A DNA stretch of 64,000 nt, taken from assembly GCA_023376005.1 (NCBI GenBank), contig CM042143.1, positions 89,334,267 to 89,398,266 on the forward strand. The letters run 5' to 3'. A program made the position numbers and the translations under genes. Each line of letters begins with the position of its first letter. Positions within the stretch are counted from its first letter, which is position 1. Below are positions 43,600 to 55,048 of the stretch, piece after piece. The DNA is from Doryteuthis pealeii. Lineage: Eukaryota > Mollusca > Cephalopoda > Myopsida > Loliginidae. The notes beneath the pieces were generated by a model. That model was given only the letters and a program-made list of their open reading frames with translations, searched no databases and was not told where the DNA came from.

Positions 43600-44578
43600 T
43601 CATTCGCACGTATGGACATAATTCCACATACCCTCCTGCAGCCAAGTGCGGATATTGCTCTCCAACATTACCTCTCAATCAAAGGTGTGGGCAGGTCTCA
43701 ATTCTTCTACGGGAACGCCTGCTATAACTACGTCGGTTCTACGCCTCAAACAAACAGCACTTCCCTTACTCAAGTCAAGTGGGACTATTTTCTACACATT
43801 CCCTCTCAATCAAAGCGGCATATACTACTACTTACCCTCTCTACAATCAAGTGCGGCTATATCTTCCTACCTCCCTCTCAACGAACAGTTGTATTATTCT
43901 TCCTACCTTCCCCTCTACAATCAAGTGGCATATTCTTCTACCTCCCTCTCAATCAAGTGGGATATCTTCTACTCCCTCTCAATTCCAAGTGGGATATTCT
44001 TCTACTTCCCTCTCAATCAAGTTGGATACTTCTTCTACCTTCCCCTCTCAATCAATGGATATTCTTTACCCTCTCTCAATCAAGTGGGATATTCTCTACC
44101 TTCCCTCTCAATCAAGTGGGATATTTCTTCTACCTTCCCTCTCAATCAAGTGGGATATTCTTCTACCTTCCCTCTCATCAAGTGGATATCTCTTCTACCT
44201 TCCCTCTCAACAAGTGGATATTCTCTACCATTCCCTCTCAAATCAATGGGATATTCTTCTACCCCCCTCTCAAATCAAGTGGAATTATTCTCTACCTTCC
44301 CTCTCAATCAAGTGGATATTCTTCTACCTTCCCTCTCAATCCAAGGGATATTCTCTACCCTCCCTCTCAAGCACATGGATATTCTTCTACCTTCCCTCTC
44401 AATCAAGTGATATTCTTCGACCTTCCCTCTCAATCAAAGTGGGATATTCTTCTACCCTCCCTCTTAATCAAGTGGATATTCTTCCACTTCCCTCTTGACC
44501 AACTGAGAATATTCATCTACATCCCTCCCCACAGCTAAGTGGATATTCTTCACGCCCCCTCAGTCAATTGAAATATTT
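43600..44578 (+). repeat. 33-bp minisatellite, about 29 units
   Basis: The unit is 'ctcaatcaagtgggatattc' plus 'ttctaccttccct', 33 bases when intact. Because 33 is a multiple of three and the unit has no stop in any + frame, frames of 316, 254 and 239 codons appear, giving 11-residue repeats such as SQSSGIFFYLP. Single-base deletions make each frame jump between the three readings, so it is not a real coding repeat. Units at both ends are more diverged than central ones. Confidence 0.9.
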
Positions 44579-44621
44579 TCTGCATAGATGTGCTCTTTCA
44601 ATCAAGCACTGGTCAAACAAA

Positions 44622-44792
44622 TGAAATTTATATGTACCTACCATCAGCACCAAAGCGCTTTACTACAGATCAGATTAACCCAAGCTGTGCTAACTCATGT
44701 TCTGAGTGGGCACAAACTGGTATTTGAACCCAGAAACTGTGATCATAGCACGATGCTTCTACTAACTGAGCTTAAATCAGTCTTTAAAAGGA
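44622..44792 (-). mobile_element. SINE1, diverged, 3'-truncated
   Basis: It shows 'taccatcagcaccaaagcgc', 'tggtatttgaacccagaaac' and 'tactaactgagcttaaatca'. It flanks the minisatellite on the opposite side from the 43,248 SINE1 and points the other way. Confidence 0.55.
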
Positions 44793-45149
44793 TATATAAT
44801 ACGTGTTTCTCCAAAAAATAAGACAGGGCTTAAATTAATTTTCACTCCAAAATAAAACACTAGATCTTATTTTTTTTTAATTATATTTTGAGTGTTGCAT
44901 CGCATGATGTGATTGAAGAATGCTTATTTCTTTTCTACGTCTGCTTGCTCTCAACAGGCTTGTTTAAGGGGAGAATCATCCTGAAATATAAACCACTAGC
45001 TTTTTTTGGGGGGTAATGTTGAGTGTTTGTCAATCCCATGATTGATTGTGAAGAATGTCTTATTTCTTTCTCGTCTTCTCTCTCAACTAGGGCTTATTTT
45101 AAGGAGAATCAAATCCTGAAAAATCATGCTATCTTATTTTTAAATGAAA

Positions 45150-45232
45150 CACAGTAGGAGCCAGAAGACTTACTGTTACTTGGTCTGCAATAACAGAATT
45201 TATTGGTATGAAAAGCTCACCAAGTACATGAC
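45150..45232 (+). repeat. LINE 3' UTR fragment
   Basis: 'agaagacttactgttacttg' then 'gtctgcaataacag' and 'tattggtatgaaaag' parallels the LINE 3' UTR at 4,925-4,985. The mirror is at about 45,735-45,800. Confidence 0.4.
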
Positions 45233-45419
45233 TAATAAGATAATAAAATATATAGTAGGGATATAAAAATTTATGTTGCTTACTTAAATAGACCAAACTG
45301 AAACTATGCTTTTAGAAAAATGCTATTCTGTAGCCATTGTTTTGGTTTGTTTGTTTTTCTTTCTTCTTTTTTTCGGTGTGGGGGGTTGTTATTTTTTTGT
45401 TTGTTTGTTTTGCCTCCCA

Positions 45420-45490
45420 TTAATGTTGACAATATTATCAGACTAACTTGATTACTTAATGAAGTAAGCCAATCAAATGACACATTAAAA
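45420..45490. other. Fold-back junction 2
   Basis: 'taatgttgaca' on the left and 'tgacacatta' on the right pair across about 47 unpaired bases. Homology then runs outward for more than 16 kb. 'tttttcggtgtggggggttg' at 45,370 versus 'caacccccccccacaccgaa' at 45,528 shows the typical homopolymer-length difference between arms. Confidence 0.85.
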
Positions 45491-46177
45491 ATTGAGCAAA
45501 AACAAAAAAAACAAACAAAAAATAAAACAACCCCCCCCACACCGAAAAAAAAAAAAGAAGAAAGACAAAACAAACAAACACAAAACAAAATGCTACAGAA
45601 TAGCATGTTTCTAAAAAGCAATAGTTCAGCTGGTCTATCTTAAAGATAACGCAACAAAAATTTTTATCATCACTATAATTATTTTATTATCATTATTAGT
45701 ACATTGTACTTGTGACTTCATACCAATAAAAAATATATTCTGGTTAAAAATTGCAGACCAAGTAACAGTAAGTCTTCTTGAGCTACTACTGTGTCCTTAA
45801 AAATAAGACCCTAGCATGATTTTCAGGATGATTCTCCCACCTTAAAAAATTAAGCCCTAGTTGAGAGCAGGCAGACAGAGAAAAAGAAATAAGCATTCTT
45901 CACAATCACATTCATGCGGATGAAAACACTCAACATACCCCCCCCCCAAAAAAAAGCCCTAGTGTTATATTTCAGAGATTCTTCCCCTTTAAAAATAAGC
46001 CCTATTGAGAGCAGCAGACAGAGAAAAAGAAAATAAGCATTCTTCCCAATCACATCATGCGATCAAAACACCTCAAAAATATAATTAAAAAAAAAAATAA
46101 AGTCTAGTGTTATATTTTGGACGTGAAAAAAGTAATTTAACCCTGTCTTATTTTGGAGAACACAGTAATATATATCC

Positions 46178-46325
46178 TTTAAAGACGATTTAGCTCAGTT
46201 AGTAGACATCGCTATGAATCACAAAGTTCTGGTTCAATACCAGTTTGCCAAACTCAGAACATGAGTAGCACAAGCTTGGTAATCTGATCTTACCGAAAAG
46301 CCCCCGCTTTGGTGCTTTGACTGGT
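46178..46325 (+). mobile_element. SINE1, diverged (mirror of 44,622)
   Basis: 'gatttagctcagttagtaga' is a good box A, and 'ggttcaataccag' is box B. The head is clearer here than in the other pass. Confidence 0.6.
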
Positions 46326-46399
46326 TAGTAATATAAAAAACTTCATTTGTTGAACTCAGTGCTGATCTGAAAGAATCACATCTATGCAGAAAATTATTT

Positions 46400-47265
46400 C
46401 AATTGAATGAGGAGGACGTGAAGAATTCCCAGCTTAGCTGTGGGAGGAGAGTAGCATGAATATCTCAGTTGGTCAAGAGGAAAGTGGAAGAAATCCCACT
46501 GATTAAGAGGAGGTTAAAGAAGAATATCCCACTTGATGAGAGGAAGGTAAGAAAATATCCACTTGATTGACGAGGAAGGGTAGAAGAAGTATCCCACTTT
46601 GATTGAGGAGGAGTAGAAAGAAGTATCCCACTGAATTGAGAGGAAGTAGAAGGAATATCCCACTTATGAGAGGGAAGTAGAAGAAATCCACTGATTGTAG
46701 AGGAGGTAGAAGATATCCCACTTGATTGGAAGGGAAGGTAAGAAGAAATCCCACTTGATTGAGAGGAAGGTAGAAATATATCCCACTTGATTGAGAGGAA
46801 GTAGAAGAATATCCCACTTGATTAGAAGAAGAGAAGAATATCCCACTTTGATTGAGAGGAAGTAGGAAGAATATCCACTGATGGAGGAGGTAGAAAAATA
46901 TCCCACTTGATGAGAGGGAAGTAGAAAGAATTTATCCCACTGATTGAAGGAAGGTTAGAAGAATATCCCACTTGATAAGGAAGTAGAAGAAAATCCCACT
47001 TATGAGAGGAAGGTAAAGAATATGTCCACTTGATGAGAGGAAGTAGAAGAATATCCCACTTGATTGAGAGGAAAGGTAGAAGAATATCCCACTTTGATTG
47101 AGAGGAAGTAGAAGAATATCCCGCTTGATTGAGAGGGAAGTAGAAGGAATATCCCACGTTGATTAGATGGAAGTAGAAGAATATCCCACTTATGAGAGGG
47201 TAATGTGAAAACAATATCCCCACTTGTGCAGGAGGATGTGATATGATAACGTGCGACATGAGATG
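46400..47265 (-). repeat. 33-bp minisatellite (mirror)
   Basis: Units of 'tgattgagaggaaggtagaa' plus 'gaatatcccactt' are seen, with abundant one-base losses in GGG, AAA and TTT. Copy number is similar to 43,600-44,578, and minus-strand frames of 80-145 codons result. Confidence 0.9.
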
Positions 47266-47309
47266 GACGACAAGTAGAAGACCAATATAAGATCATTGCC
47301 CCTAATATA

Positions 47310-47582
47310 CTGATGGTTTAGCTAAAGTTGTCGAAGACTTTTATTTGTATCAGACAGACAGTGAGGAGTCTACTCTTTTCACTAGCACTTAGACCAACGA
47401 GATGCTGTATTTTTTTGTTGCGTAGGTGGTGACACCACAGCCTACCATCAGCTCCCCACTTACTGCACAATGAATTACTTAAGCTCTGCTAATTGGTGTG
47501 CTGATTTTGGCCGAAGACCAGTATGAAAACTGAGACCTGTGATCCTAGGCAGGTCCTACTGATTGAGCTAACAAACTAATTA
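47310..47582 (-). mobile_element. SINE1 (mirror of 43,248)
   Basis: It reads 'tgtatcagacagacagtgag', 'cctaccatcagctccccact' and 'gatcctaggcaggtcctact' on +. Confidence 0.6.
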
Positions 47583-47924
47583 AATCGCTATAATTCTGGT
47601 AACTCCTAATACCCCCCCCCCCATATCTGTAAACAGTACATGTGCGATATTTGACTAAAAAGTGTGAATCAAACATCAAATAGAGTAGATTTAGTACTTT
47701 AAAACATAAGTCCTTTTAAACTTGAATTCATTTATAATCAATTAATGAATTTTTTTCTTTTTTTACCAAAAATCTTGTTTTAAATTTATTTCTTATACAA
47801 ACTTTACCCTAAGGATCATTCCCTTGACTAAGAATAATAAAAGTGATATATTTATCATTTAAGAAAAAAAAATCAAATACATAAAAAGATTTTTGGGGAT
47901 ATAATATATATATCATATATATAT
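47583..47924. other. Unassigned AT-rich spacer (mirror of 42,846-43,247)
   Basis: A C-tract (47,613-47,622) and AT-rich sequence. No gene is seen. Confidence 0.4.
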
Positions 47925-48155
47925 ATATAACTCATACACACGCATACAAAATATACACACCACCACACATAATATATTATATACATACACACACACATTG
48001 ATATACACACACATAGAACACCAAACACACATTAGATACACAAACACACACACACCTTAATACACACACACCACACACACACACTTTAGTACACACACAC
48101 ACCACACTTAGATACACACACACACACACACACACACAACTATATATATAATATA
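47925..48155. repeat. CA minisatellite (mirror of 42,640)
   Basis: Repeated 'ttagatacacacacacaca' type units between TA runs. The minus frame of Val/Cys is a shadow. Confidence 0.75.
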
Positions 48156-48799
48156 TAATATGATATATAATATATAGTAATATCATTTAGCCAGCTTTAT
48201 TTTCTTCTTCCATATTAATCAAACTTTATCAACAATGTCTTATAGTTAAGAAAAAAAACAAAAATAAAAATTCAAAATGTTTAAAAGAAAAAGCTCTGAA
48301 AGTTATTATAATCTTAATGTAATAAAAGCCATTACAGTTTGAAAAAGCATGAAAAGGTTTATTGTTATTTTTGACCGCAAACTGAACAGAAAAAAATAAA
48401 TTGGAATAAGGAATTAAACCTTTTAAAATTAAAAATTAAAAAATAAAATGATAAAAAAACTAATCTCTTCTATTCTTTTGACCAAGACAGAGAAAATAAA
48501 TTAATTATGACCTAATTCATACAAATCTTTTTTTTTTTTTTGAACAATATATTTAAAAAAATCTCAATCTTAGATCCAACTAAAGATTAATTATTAAGCT
48601 CACTTTTCACCCCCACATTTTAAAGATTGAAAGCGGCTCAACTTTTGCAACATAGAACACAAAGATTTAATCAAAGACCAATATTGAAAATTCTACTTTA
48701 TTGAAAGAATAATATTAATTGAGCAAAACCATCAAGAGAAGGAAAATCCTCAAAATGAACAAAGTAAATTTTATTTGTCTGTTATTTTGAGATGAGGGT

Positions 48800-49135
48800 G
48801 CGTTAGTTGGATTTTTACGCATGTGAAACCCATTTGGGTCATTTTATCAAAATGTTTTGTTTATTCCAATCTTGATGGGTATTCAATTTTAAAAAACAAC
48901 AACAACAACAACACAAATCAATTTTTAAAAACACATTTCTAAACTCATGTTTTTCTGTTCAAACCCATAAGATGACATTGATAATACTACCACTCAGATC
49001 AGAGGGAACCTGGATAATGGTGATGAAGGGTACTCCACACTCCCAGAGCTCCAGAAACTGAGCTTCACTACTAGAGCAGTTATGTCATACTCCAGGAACA
49101 CTAAGCATGATGTGAATAAAATTCTGATGTTTCTC
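48800..49135 (-). mobile_element. R1 element (mirror of 41,640)
   Basis: The tail 'tttttacgcatgtgaaaccc' is followed by 'ttgatgggtattcaatttt', an AAC-type run and 'gatgaagggtactccacact'. Confidence 0.65.
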
Positions 49136-49364
49136 GAAATGTTGCCTTCATCTTATTGGGATACAAACAGGAACACTTGAGGAATCGAGGATACCAGCAC
49201 CAAATGCTGTATTTATTACAAAGCACACTAAGATGTGGAAGACATCAAAGGTGAATTTGTATTATTTAAATTGTTCTAATCTTTTTGTATATACACCAAT
49301 TTTTGGCTGGTTTGCCCTCTGCCTTCTTATGTTTATTGTAAATTAGGAAAACAAGTCGAACCCA

Positions 49365-49548
49365 ACCCACCCTCTGCACAAGCAGGATGCGACAAAAGAA
49401 GTTTTTAAGTGAATTTAACAGGTTTGAATTCAAGTTTTCCTTCTCCTACACAGATTCCATATCAAGTAAAGAACCCAACTCTGCCAAATATGTACCCATA
49501 GCTGGAGGAGAATATGGATTCATCCTTTTCTTATAGGTATGTTAAAAA
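49365..49548 (-). mobile_element. SINE2a (mirror of 41,200)
   Basis: 'gaattcaagttttccttctc', 'tacccatagctggaggagaa' and 'tatggattcatcc' on + match the reversed family body. Confidence 0.65.
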
Positions 49549-49744
49549 TGTTATTGAGAAAATTGTGCACCCTCCAAAAAACCCCAAAAGCATCCCCTCC
49601 CCACCAACAAGAAACTATCTTTATCCCATAATACTTGAACATTTAATGCTATAATATACAGCAATGTAAGGCATTATGAGACAAAAAAACATTTATGAAA
49701 CAAAAAAAAAAAAAAAACAGAACCAAATCTACTATAATATAAAC

Positions 49745-49838
49745 AAATATGCAAAAAAATAATTCTTAGTTTTGCACAAGGCTATAAAAAAATATAGAGA
49801 TGAACTTTCGTAGTTTGCTAACTAGCAGATAACGAAAC
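49745..49838 (-). mobile_element. SINE3 fragment (mirror of 40,888)
   Basis: 'cttagttttgcacaaggcta' and 'cgtagtttgctaactagcag' are present. The box B part is lost in this pass. Confidence 0.35.
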
Positions 49839-50204
49839 AAATATGACTCTTGAGTTTCATTTGTTCTAAGAAAAGCTAGGGTAATAAAAACTGCTTCAAT
49901 TCCTGGTGACAGGAAAGATAAGCTCATAATCATAGCACAGATTAGAAAGTCGAATTGTAATCTGTGAAAGACATAAAAAATCTGCCAAAAAAGAGGTCGG
50001 ACCAACCATAAAATGCAGAGATCTATAGAAGCAAAAATAAAGAATGTGCAAGACAAGTATTACACACCCTCAAAAAAAGCAACAAAAAAACTCCAAAATG
50101 ACCCCCTCCCCCCAAAAAACAACAAAAACAAAAAGACCAAAAGACAAAATATAAAAAATAAAATAAATAAAAAACTAACTACAATTTTGATAACAAGAAA
50201 TAAA

Positions 50205-50292
50205 TCACGTTTGCCAAGCCAATGTTAGCAAGCTAGTTTTCAATTCTCCGATACGACTAAAGTGAGCTTAATCTCACTGGCTGCCCATAATA
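50205..50292 (+). mobile_element. SINE3 fragment (mirror of 40,425)
   Basis: 'gccaatgttagcaagctagt' then 'gcttaatctcactggctgcc' is a decayed SINE3 head. Confidence 0.4.
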
Positions 50293-50427
50293 ATTTCATA
50301 TTGATGATGATAGCCAGTTTAATAAATATAGATAAATACAGATAAATAATGGTCACAGAAAACAACATTCACGAACTAGCATTAGTTCCATAAAAAAGAA
50401 TCAAATGATTTATGTATATTTGCCTTT

Positions 50428-50548
50428 TGCACAAGGCATCAGCGTTTGGAATCCAATGGGTTATTTTGCCTTGGATCAGCGTTGTGGAATCCAATGGTAT
50501 TTTTGCCTTGATCAGCGTTGTGAAATCCAATGTTATCTTCTCAAGCAG
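50428..50548. repeat. Short tandem repeat x 3 (mirror of 40,143)
   Basis: Three 'ttgccttggatcagcgttgt' plus 'ggaatccaatggttat' units. Confidence 0.7.
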
Positions 50549-51669
50549 TTCGAGCTCAATCGTTACAGCTCACTCAAGGGCGCCCCAAGCGGCATAAATG
50601 CCACCCAGACTATTACAAAATTGTGATTAGATATATAAAAAAATTAAAAGGAATGAGTTAACTTATTCTAAAACCCCCCGCAAAAACTACTATTATTCTT
50701 AAAAACAACTTCCGTCAAATTTTCTAATTAATCCAAATTCTTGGTGCTTTATCTGTTTGAGCCCTTGAGTGAGCGGTAACGATTAGCTCCGAAAACTGCG
50801 ATTAATTATTGGTAATCGTCGGAAATGACTTATTTAAAAGGTAATTAAAAATGATAAATTAAAAAAAAAAACACACTAAAAACCAGAGCTCGAGATTACT
50901 AGTGCCTAAACTTGGTTTAATACACAATAAAGATGAGGAAAACAGTCCGTAAATCATAATTATTTATATCAAAGCCTCATCATGAAAAATAGTTTAAATT
51001 ATTCACAGAAAATTAGATTAATAAGCTAGACAAAAAACAATTTATCCCAAACTATTAATATATCTAAACTCCAAAACCAAATAACATATCATTTACGTAA
51101 TTCATTAGTCAACTGCATTTCATTTGGACACGTCCATACACTTGTGGTCTTTTCTCTTCTAACCCGAACTACGTGTCGGATATCGTTCTACTGGTGTGTA
51201 GAAGTTGCACAAAATTAACCTTAGCTATGAAGCAAGACCCCACGTAATTTATAACAAATCGGCATATCGGTCGAAATAAATTTCATAGAGAAAACCTTTA
51301 TAATATCCATTTCTTAAAAGTAATAAACCAAAATTCAAATATTCATATAGATTATTTATCATTGAGAAATGTTAAGGGTTATTTAAGAAATGCAGACAAA
51401 ATATATTTTTCCTCTTTGACCAATAGAAGCAATTTTAAGTGTCACTCGCTATACAACAACACACACACACACCACACACACAAACAACACACACCACACA
51501 TATATATAATATATATATACTATTATATGTATAGTATCACGAACAAGAGGAATTATGGATTCATATTATTCTTAAGAAGTAGTATTGAAGGTCACTTTAA
51601 TTATAGAAAACGTTGACCAATTTCAAAATTCTCCCCTTTGGCATTGTTCTCTTTAACCCATTGATATAT
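50549..51669. other. Unassigned spacer (mirror of 38,976-40,140)
   Basis: A CA run (51,461-51,499) and TA run mirror 39,135-39,202. No gene is seen. Confidence 0.4.
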
Positions 51670-51842
51670 AGGACTGGTTAGCTCAGTCGGTTGAGCATTC
51701 GCGCCTATGTAATTCGAAGTTCTGGTTCATATCGGATCCTCACCAACTCAGTTACATGAGTAGCACATCTTGGGTAATCTATCTCGTGGAGTAAAACCTC
51801 AGAGAGCTATAGGTCCGGTGTGGCGCTTCACCTCAACTATAA
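51670..51842 (+). mobile_element. SINE1 (mirror of 38,808)
   Basis: Box A 'ggttagctcagtcggttgag' is well kept. 'gttctggttcatatcgg' is a damaged box B. The body 'gtgtggcgcttcacctcaac' is clear. Confidence 0.7.
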
Positions 51843-51874
51843 ATAATAGGTAGAAATTTCGACTTTCGAAAAGT

Positions 51875-52570
51875 TGGGCTTGCCATAAGAAGCAAAAGGT
51901 TGGGACAATCATAATAAGTGTAGGATTAAGAAAACCCAGTCTGGTGGGGGACTCTCTGTCGATCTTTAGTCTGTAAGGCTAAAGTGGAGTGTTTGTCATG
52001 GACTGCTCAGACACCAGGAGTATACCCTTAAACCATTAGTTCTCAAGAATGAAGGCTTGGGGGGGGGGGGGGCAAAGATGTGCTTAGCTAGTGTTTTGTT
52101 TTATGCTAACAGTTTCTGAAAACTTCATCATCTTTGATCTTACAAAGGCTAGACGTTGTGAGGCCCCTACGATCAATTCGGCGGGCTCACGTCAGAATCC
52201 TAGCACCTAATGATTGTCCCTACCCTAATGATCTTATAGCAAATCCCCACCCCCTTTTTATATATAGTGCTAGAATGTGCGTGAATTGCGGTCTTAATGC
52301 CCTGGTATGTGTTTAGAACTATATGATGTGAAGTATACAATTCTGAGCTCTGGGAATGTGGAGTACCCCTCAAATCATCACTGCTCCCAGGTCTGCCCAT
52401 ACTGTAGTACCGCTAGGTACCTATCTACGGGTTAAATAAAAAAAAATGTGTTTGAAAAAAATATTTATAATAATCAAGTTTAAAAAAAGATCACCCATAA
52501 AAAAACTAAAACAAAACTTTTCGGCATAATATACCCAAGTTGGCATGCCGTTAAAATCTAACCAACCAAG
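51875..52570 (+). mobile_element. R1 element, near full length (mirror of 38,103)
   Basis: 'ggacaatcataataagtgta', 'ctacgatcaattcggcggg', 'tatatatagtgctagaatgt', 'gctctgggaatgtggagtac' and the tail 'ttggcatgccgttaaaatct' are in the R1 order. Confidence 0.7.
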
Positions 52571-53512
52571 TCGTCTCCTCGATTGATTTCAGTTCCCAGT
52601 TAGAAAAAAGAAACTTGGATAAACGTTAAAGATGATGAACGGTTCTTATATATAATGAATTCCCCTAGAATAACCGAAGAATATGAAGGTGTCCTTTTCG
52701 AAACCTCCGGCCGTTTTAAGTAATTAATGGCATTGAAATATGCGCAGAGATTTTGTTCTGAATGTGTTTATGTTGTAAACGAATCAGATTGGTTGTTAAT
52801 CTATCAAATATCAGATCCTATAAAACGTTTTTTTTTTATTTTCTCTCTCCAAGTATATCAATATAGATCATCAGACAAACGTGCACATTCTCAATATATA
52901 CTGACAGACAATCTTATTATAATGAAATTTGTGTCTGTCTTAAACCAAAACTACTCACTATTTATGATTCCCAATACCTTCAGGAATGGCAGTAAATGTG
53001 AGTGCAATAAAGTATTAATTGATAGTCAAAAATCATTAATAATAACAAGAAAAATCTTATCTATAATGATGTCTCTATGAAAATCTGGGTTAGATTGCCT
53101 CAAAACAGAACCCTGTTATTTGTGCCTTTAAAAATCCTGCAATGTGTCTATATATAACTAAGAAATAAAAGTTACATTAATATATACTGTGCTTAATGCA
53201 TACTGTTTTAAACAAAACCGGTTTAATAAATAATATTCGTGTTATTGAATCTAAAAATATTATTTTGTTTATTCTCCAACATATTAAAATCAAACTTTGA
53301 ATGATTTTTATAAAGAAACAAAATTTAAAATATAATTGGAAATAAGTGTATAATCTTTCTATACGCGTTCTTATTTATTCATTAGACTTCTAATCTAATC
53401 TATTTCATTACATGAAAACTATTACAATGCTTTACACCCCGCAGAGGATGCACATTCGGCTAGTATCTTTTAATTGCAAACTACCTCGAAAGGAAATTTG
53501 AAACTGATTTCC
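52571..53512. other. Unassigned spacer (mirror of 37,149-38,102)
   Basis: A 117-codon + frame (52,727-53,080) lies here. The mirror pass does not keep the frame open, and no domain is recognised, so I do not call a gene. Confidence 0.4.
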
Positions 53513-53514
53513 TC

Positions 53515-53692
53515 AAAACTCATATCGGTCATCAGTTTTGGTTAGCAAGAACATATTTCTGATCATGTGCCAAAACTAAAGCTGCGTTGTAGAAAATTGG
53601 GGGCGTCTGGGCGTGCTTAATTTTTAGCAAGTGTTAGAAACCGTGCTATGAGTTTCCGATTCTCACTGAGTGCCTTGAACCAAATCATTACA
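53515..53692 (+). mobile_element. SINE3 (mirror of 37,013)
   Basis: The head and 'gagtttccgattctcactga' box B region are followed by 'gtgccttgaacc'. Confidence 0.55.
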
Positions 53693-53914
53693 AGCTAGTA
53701 AAGACAAATGCGTGTACAGTCGAATGGTTAAAATCGTTAAGCCTAAAGTCAATGTATCATTGGACCAATCTTTGCATCGTACGAACTTTTTAGCTTTAAA
53801 ATTTAAGTCGTGAAATAGATATTTAATGATAGCCTGAAAAAAACCAAAATTGTCAGGATTAACAAATATCCCCCCCTCTCTCTCTCTTATATATATATTA
53901 ATATAAGTAAAAGT

Positions 53915-54222
53915 AAGTAAGTCGTCGGGGCGCCTAATGTCGTATAAAGCCATGCAGCGAGGGAGTCTATCCCCTTTTCACTCAGCGCCTGTAGACAGGA
54001 GATTATTTTTCTCTACCCGTTCCCTGACTTGTGCGGCAAGCCGTCCGACACCTCATCCTCATCCAACGCAATCGCTTTGACTCTACCGCACAGATCCTGT
54101 CTACTCATCGTACGTCCTCGAGCCGTTAGCGAGATGGGCCATAACGTGTATCTAAAATAGAAACCTGTGTGGTCTTCTAGACAAACCACTCTACCGACTA
54201 CAAGTCAAGTACCCGGCCCATA
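53915..54222 (-). mobile_element. SINE1 (mirror of 36,540)
   Basis: 'gtcgtcggggcgcctaatgt', 'gcagcgagggagtctatccc' and 'gaccactc'-like box A remnants are seen. This pass has many insertions, making the copy about 70 bases longer than its mirror. Confidence 0.6.
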
Positions 54223-54319
54223 TATATGAAAAAACAAGAATACTGAGAGGATGTACTTTATTCATTAAATGGCTAAATATAGAAACATTTAACGTTTCAG
54301 TTTTTCTTTTTTTAAGCAT

Positions 54320-54450
54320 CAATCTTCAGGGCGATTGCTATAATGCTCAACCCGAAAATTCATTTTAAGAAAAATACAATAATAATTTCTCAATCGGCTA
54401 TGAAAGCCATCTTTATTAAACGTATTCGATCATACGCCCTACAGAGTAAA
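54320..54450. repeat. Foldback hairpin (mirror of 36,338)
   Basis: 'tcttcagggcgattgctata' at left and 'gatcatacgccctacagag' at right are the outer arms. Pairing is weaker than in the other pass. Confidence 0.5.
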
Positions 54451-54614
54451 AAAAACCCATATTAACAGATTGCATACCATTTACTTAAACTATACAGAAA
54501 ATACAAATCTCTTCTGAATATTTTCTTTTTTACATAGCTCATACAAATTCCATATTAATTTCTCTCACACTTTTATACATTTACATCCGGTACTATTATA
54601 TAGAACAGCACGTG

Positions 54615-54862
54615 CTATTTTGCACTTTTCACTTTATGCTATACCCTTGGGAAGGTATCTGAATCATATATCTCATTTGCCACGCCTTACCCCTAATCCA
54701 GTCTATGGTAAATATGATAGGGATAGAACTGGTACTCTTAACCTTGGTTACACCGTCTAGGAGAAGGAAACACTTCTGAATTCAAGAACCTGTTTACTAA
54801 ACCTCCGCTTAAGAAATTGAACGCTTTGCTCGCATGTCCTGTCGTGCGGCAAGCGTTGAGTA
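54615..54862 (+). mobile_element. SINE2a (mirror of 35,998)
   Basis: 'ttttgcacttttcactttat', 'acccttgggaaggtatctga', 'gtctaggagaaggaaacact' and 'tgtcctgtcgtgcggcaag' fit the family and show its 3' end. Confidence 0.65.
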
Positions 54863-54959
54863 TAATATTGTATGTGCTGCGAACTACTCCTCCTGGTGTG
54901 TGTGTTGTGTGTGTGTGCTACTATAGTATATCTATATATACTATATATTACATATTATA

Positions 54960-55048
54960 CTAATAAGTACTTGCTTAAATACTATCCACACCGAAGTCGA
55001 GGAGACGATGAAACGTCAAAACACTAGGTCTGTGGATGGGACAAATAT
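54960..55048 (+). mobile_element. SINE4 3' fragment (mirror of 35,838)
   Basis: 'cgatgaaacgtcaaaacact' then 'aggtctgtggatgg' is the reverse complement of the 35,838-35,905 copy. Confidence 0.4.

Larger units (their letters stand above)
25715..45450 (+). repeat. Central forward pass (unit U, about 19.7 kb)
   Basis: This is the one complete pass of the inverted unit. Its first 5 kb mirrors 20,663-25,690 and its last 16.8 kb mirrors 45,452-62,648. Any gene content should be judged from a consensus of the passes, because each single pass is indel-rich. Confidence 0.85.

Noticed and set aside
43588..44538. 316-codon open frame, the longest in the window
   Set aside because: It is the translation of a 33-bp minisatellite with no stops in any frame. 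The frame jumps at indels and two other frames are nearly as long.
43600..44578. CRISPR-like array
   Set aside because: Units are contiguous, without unique spacers, and the context is eukaryotic. It is a minisatellite.
52727..53080. 117-codon frame as a gene
   Set aside because: The mirrored reading (about 37.6-38.0 kb) does not keep the frame and no domain is recognised.
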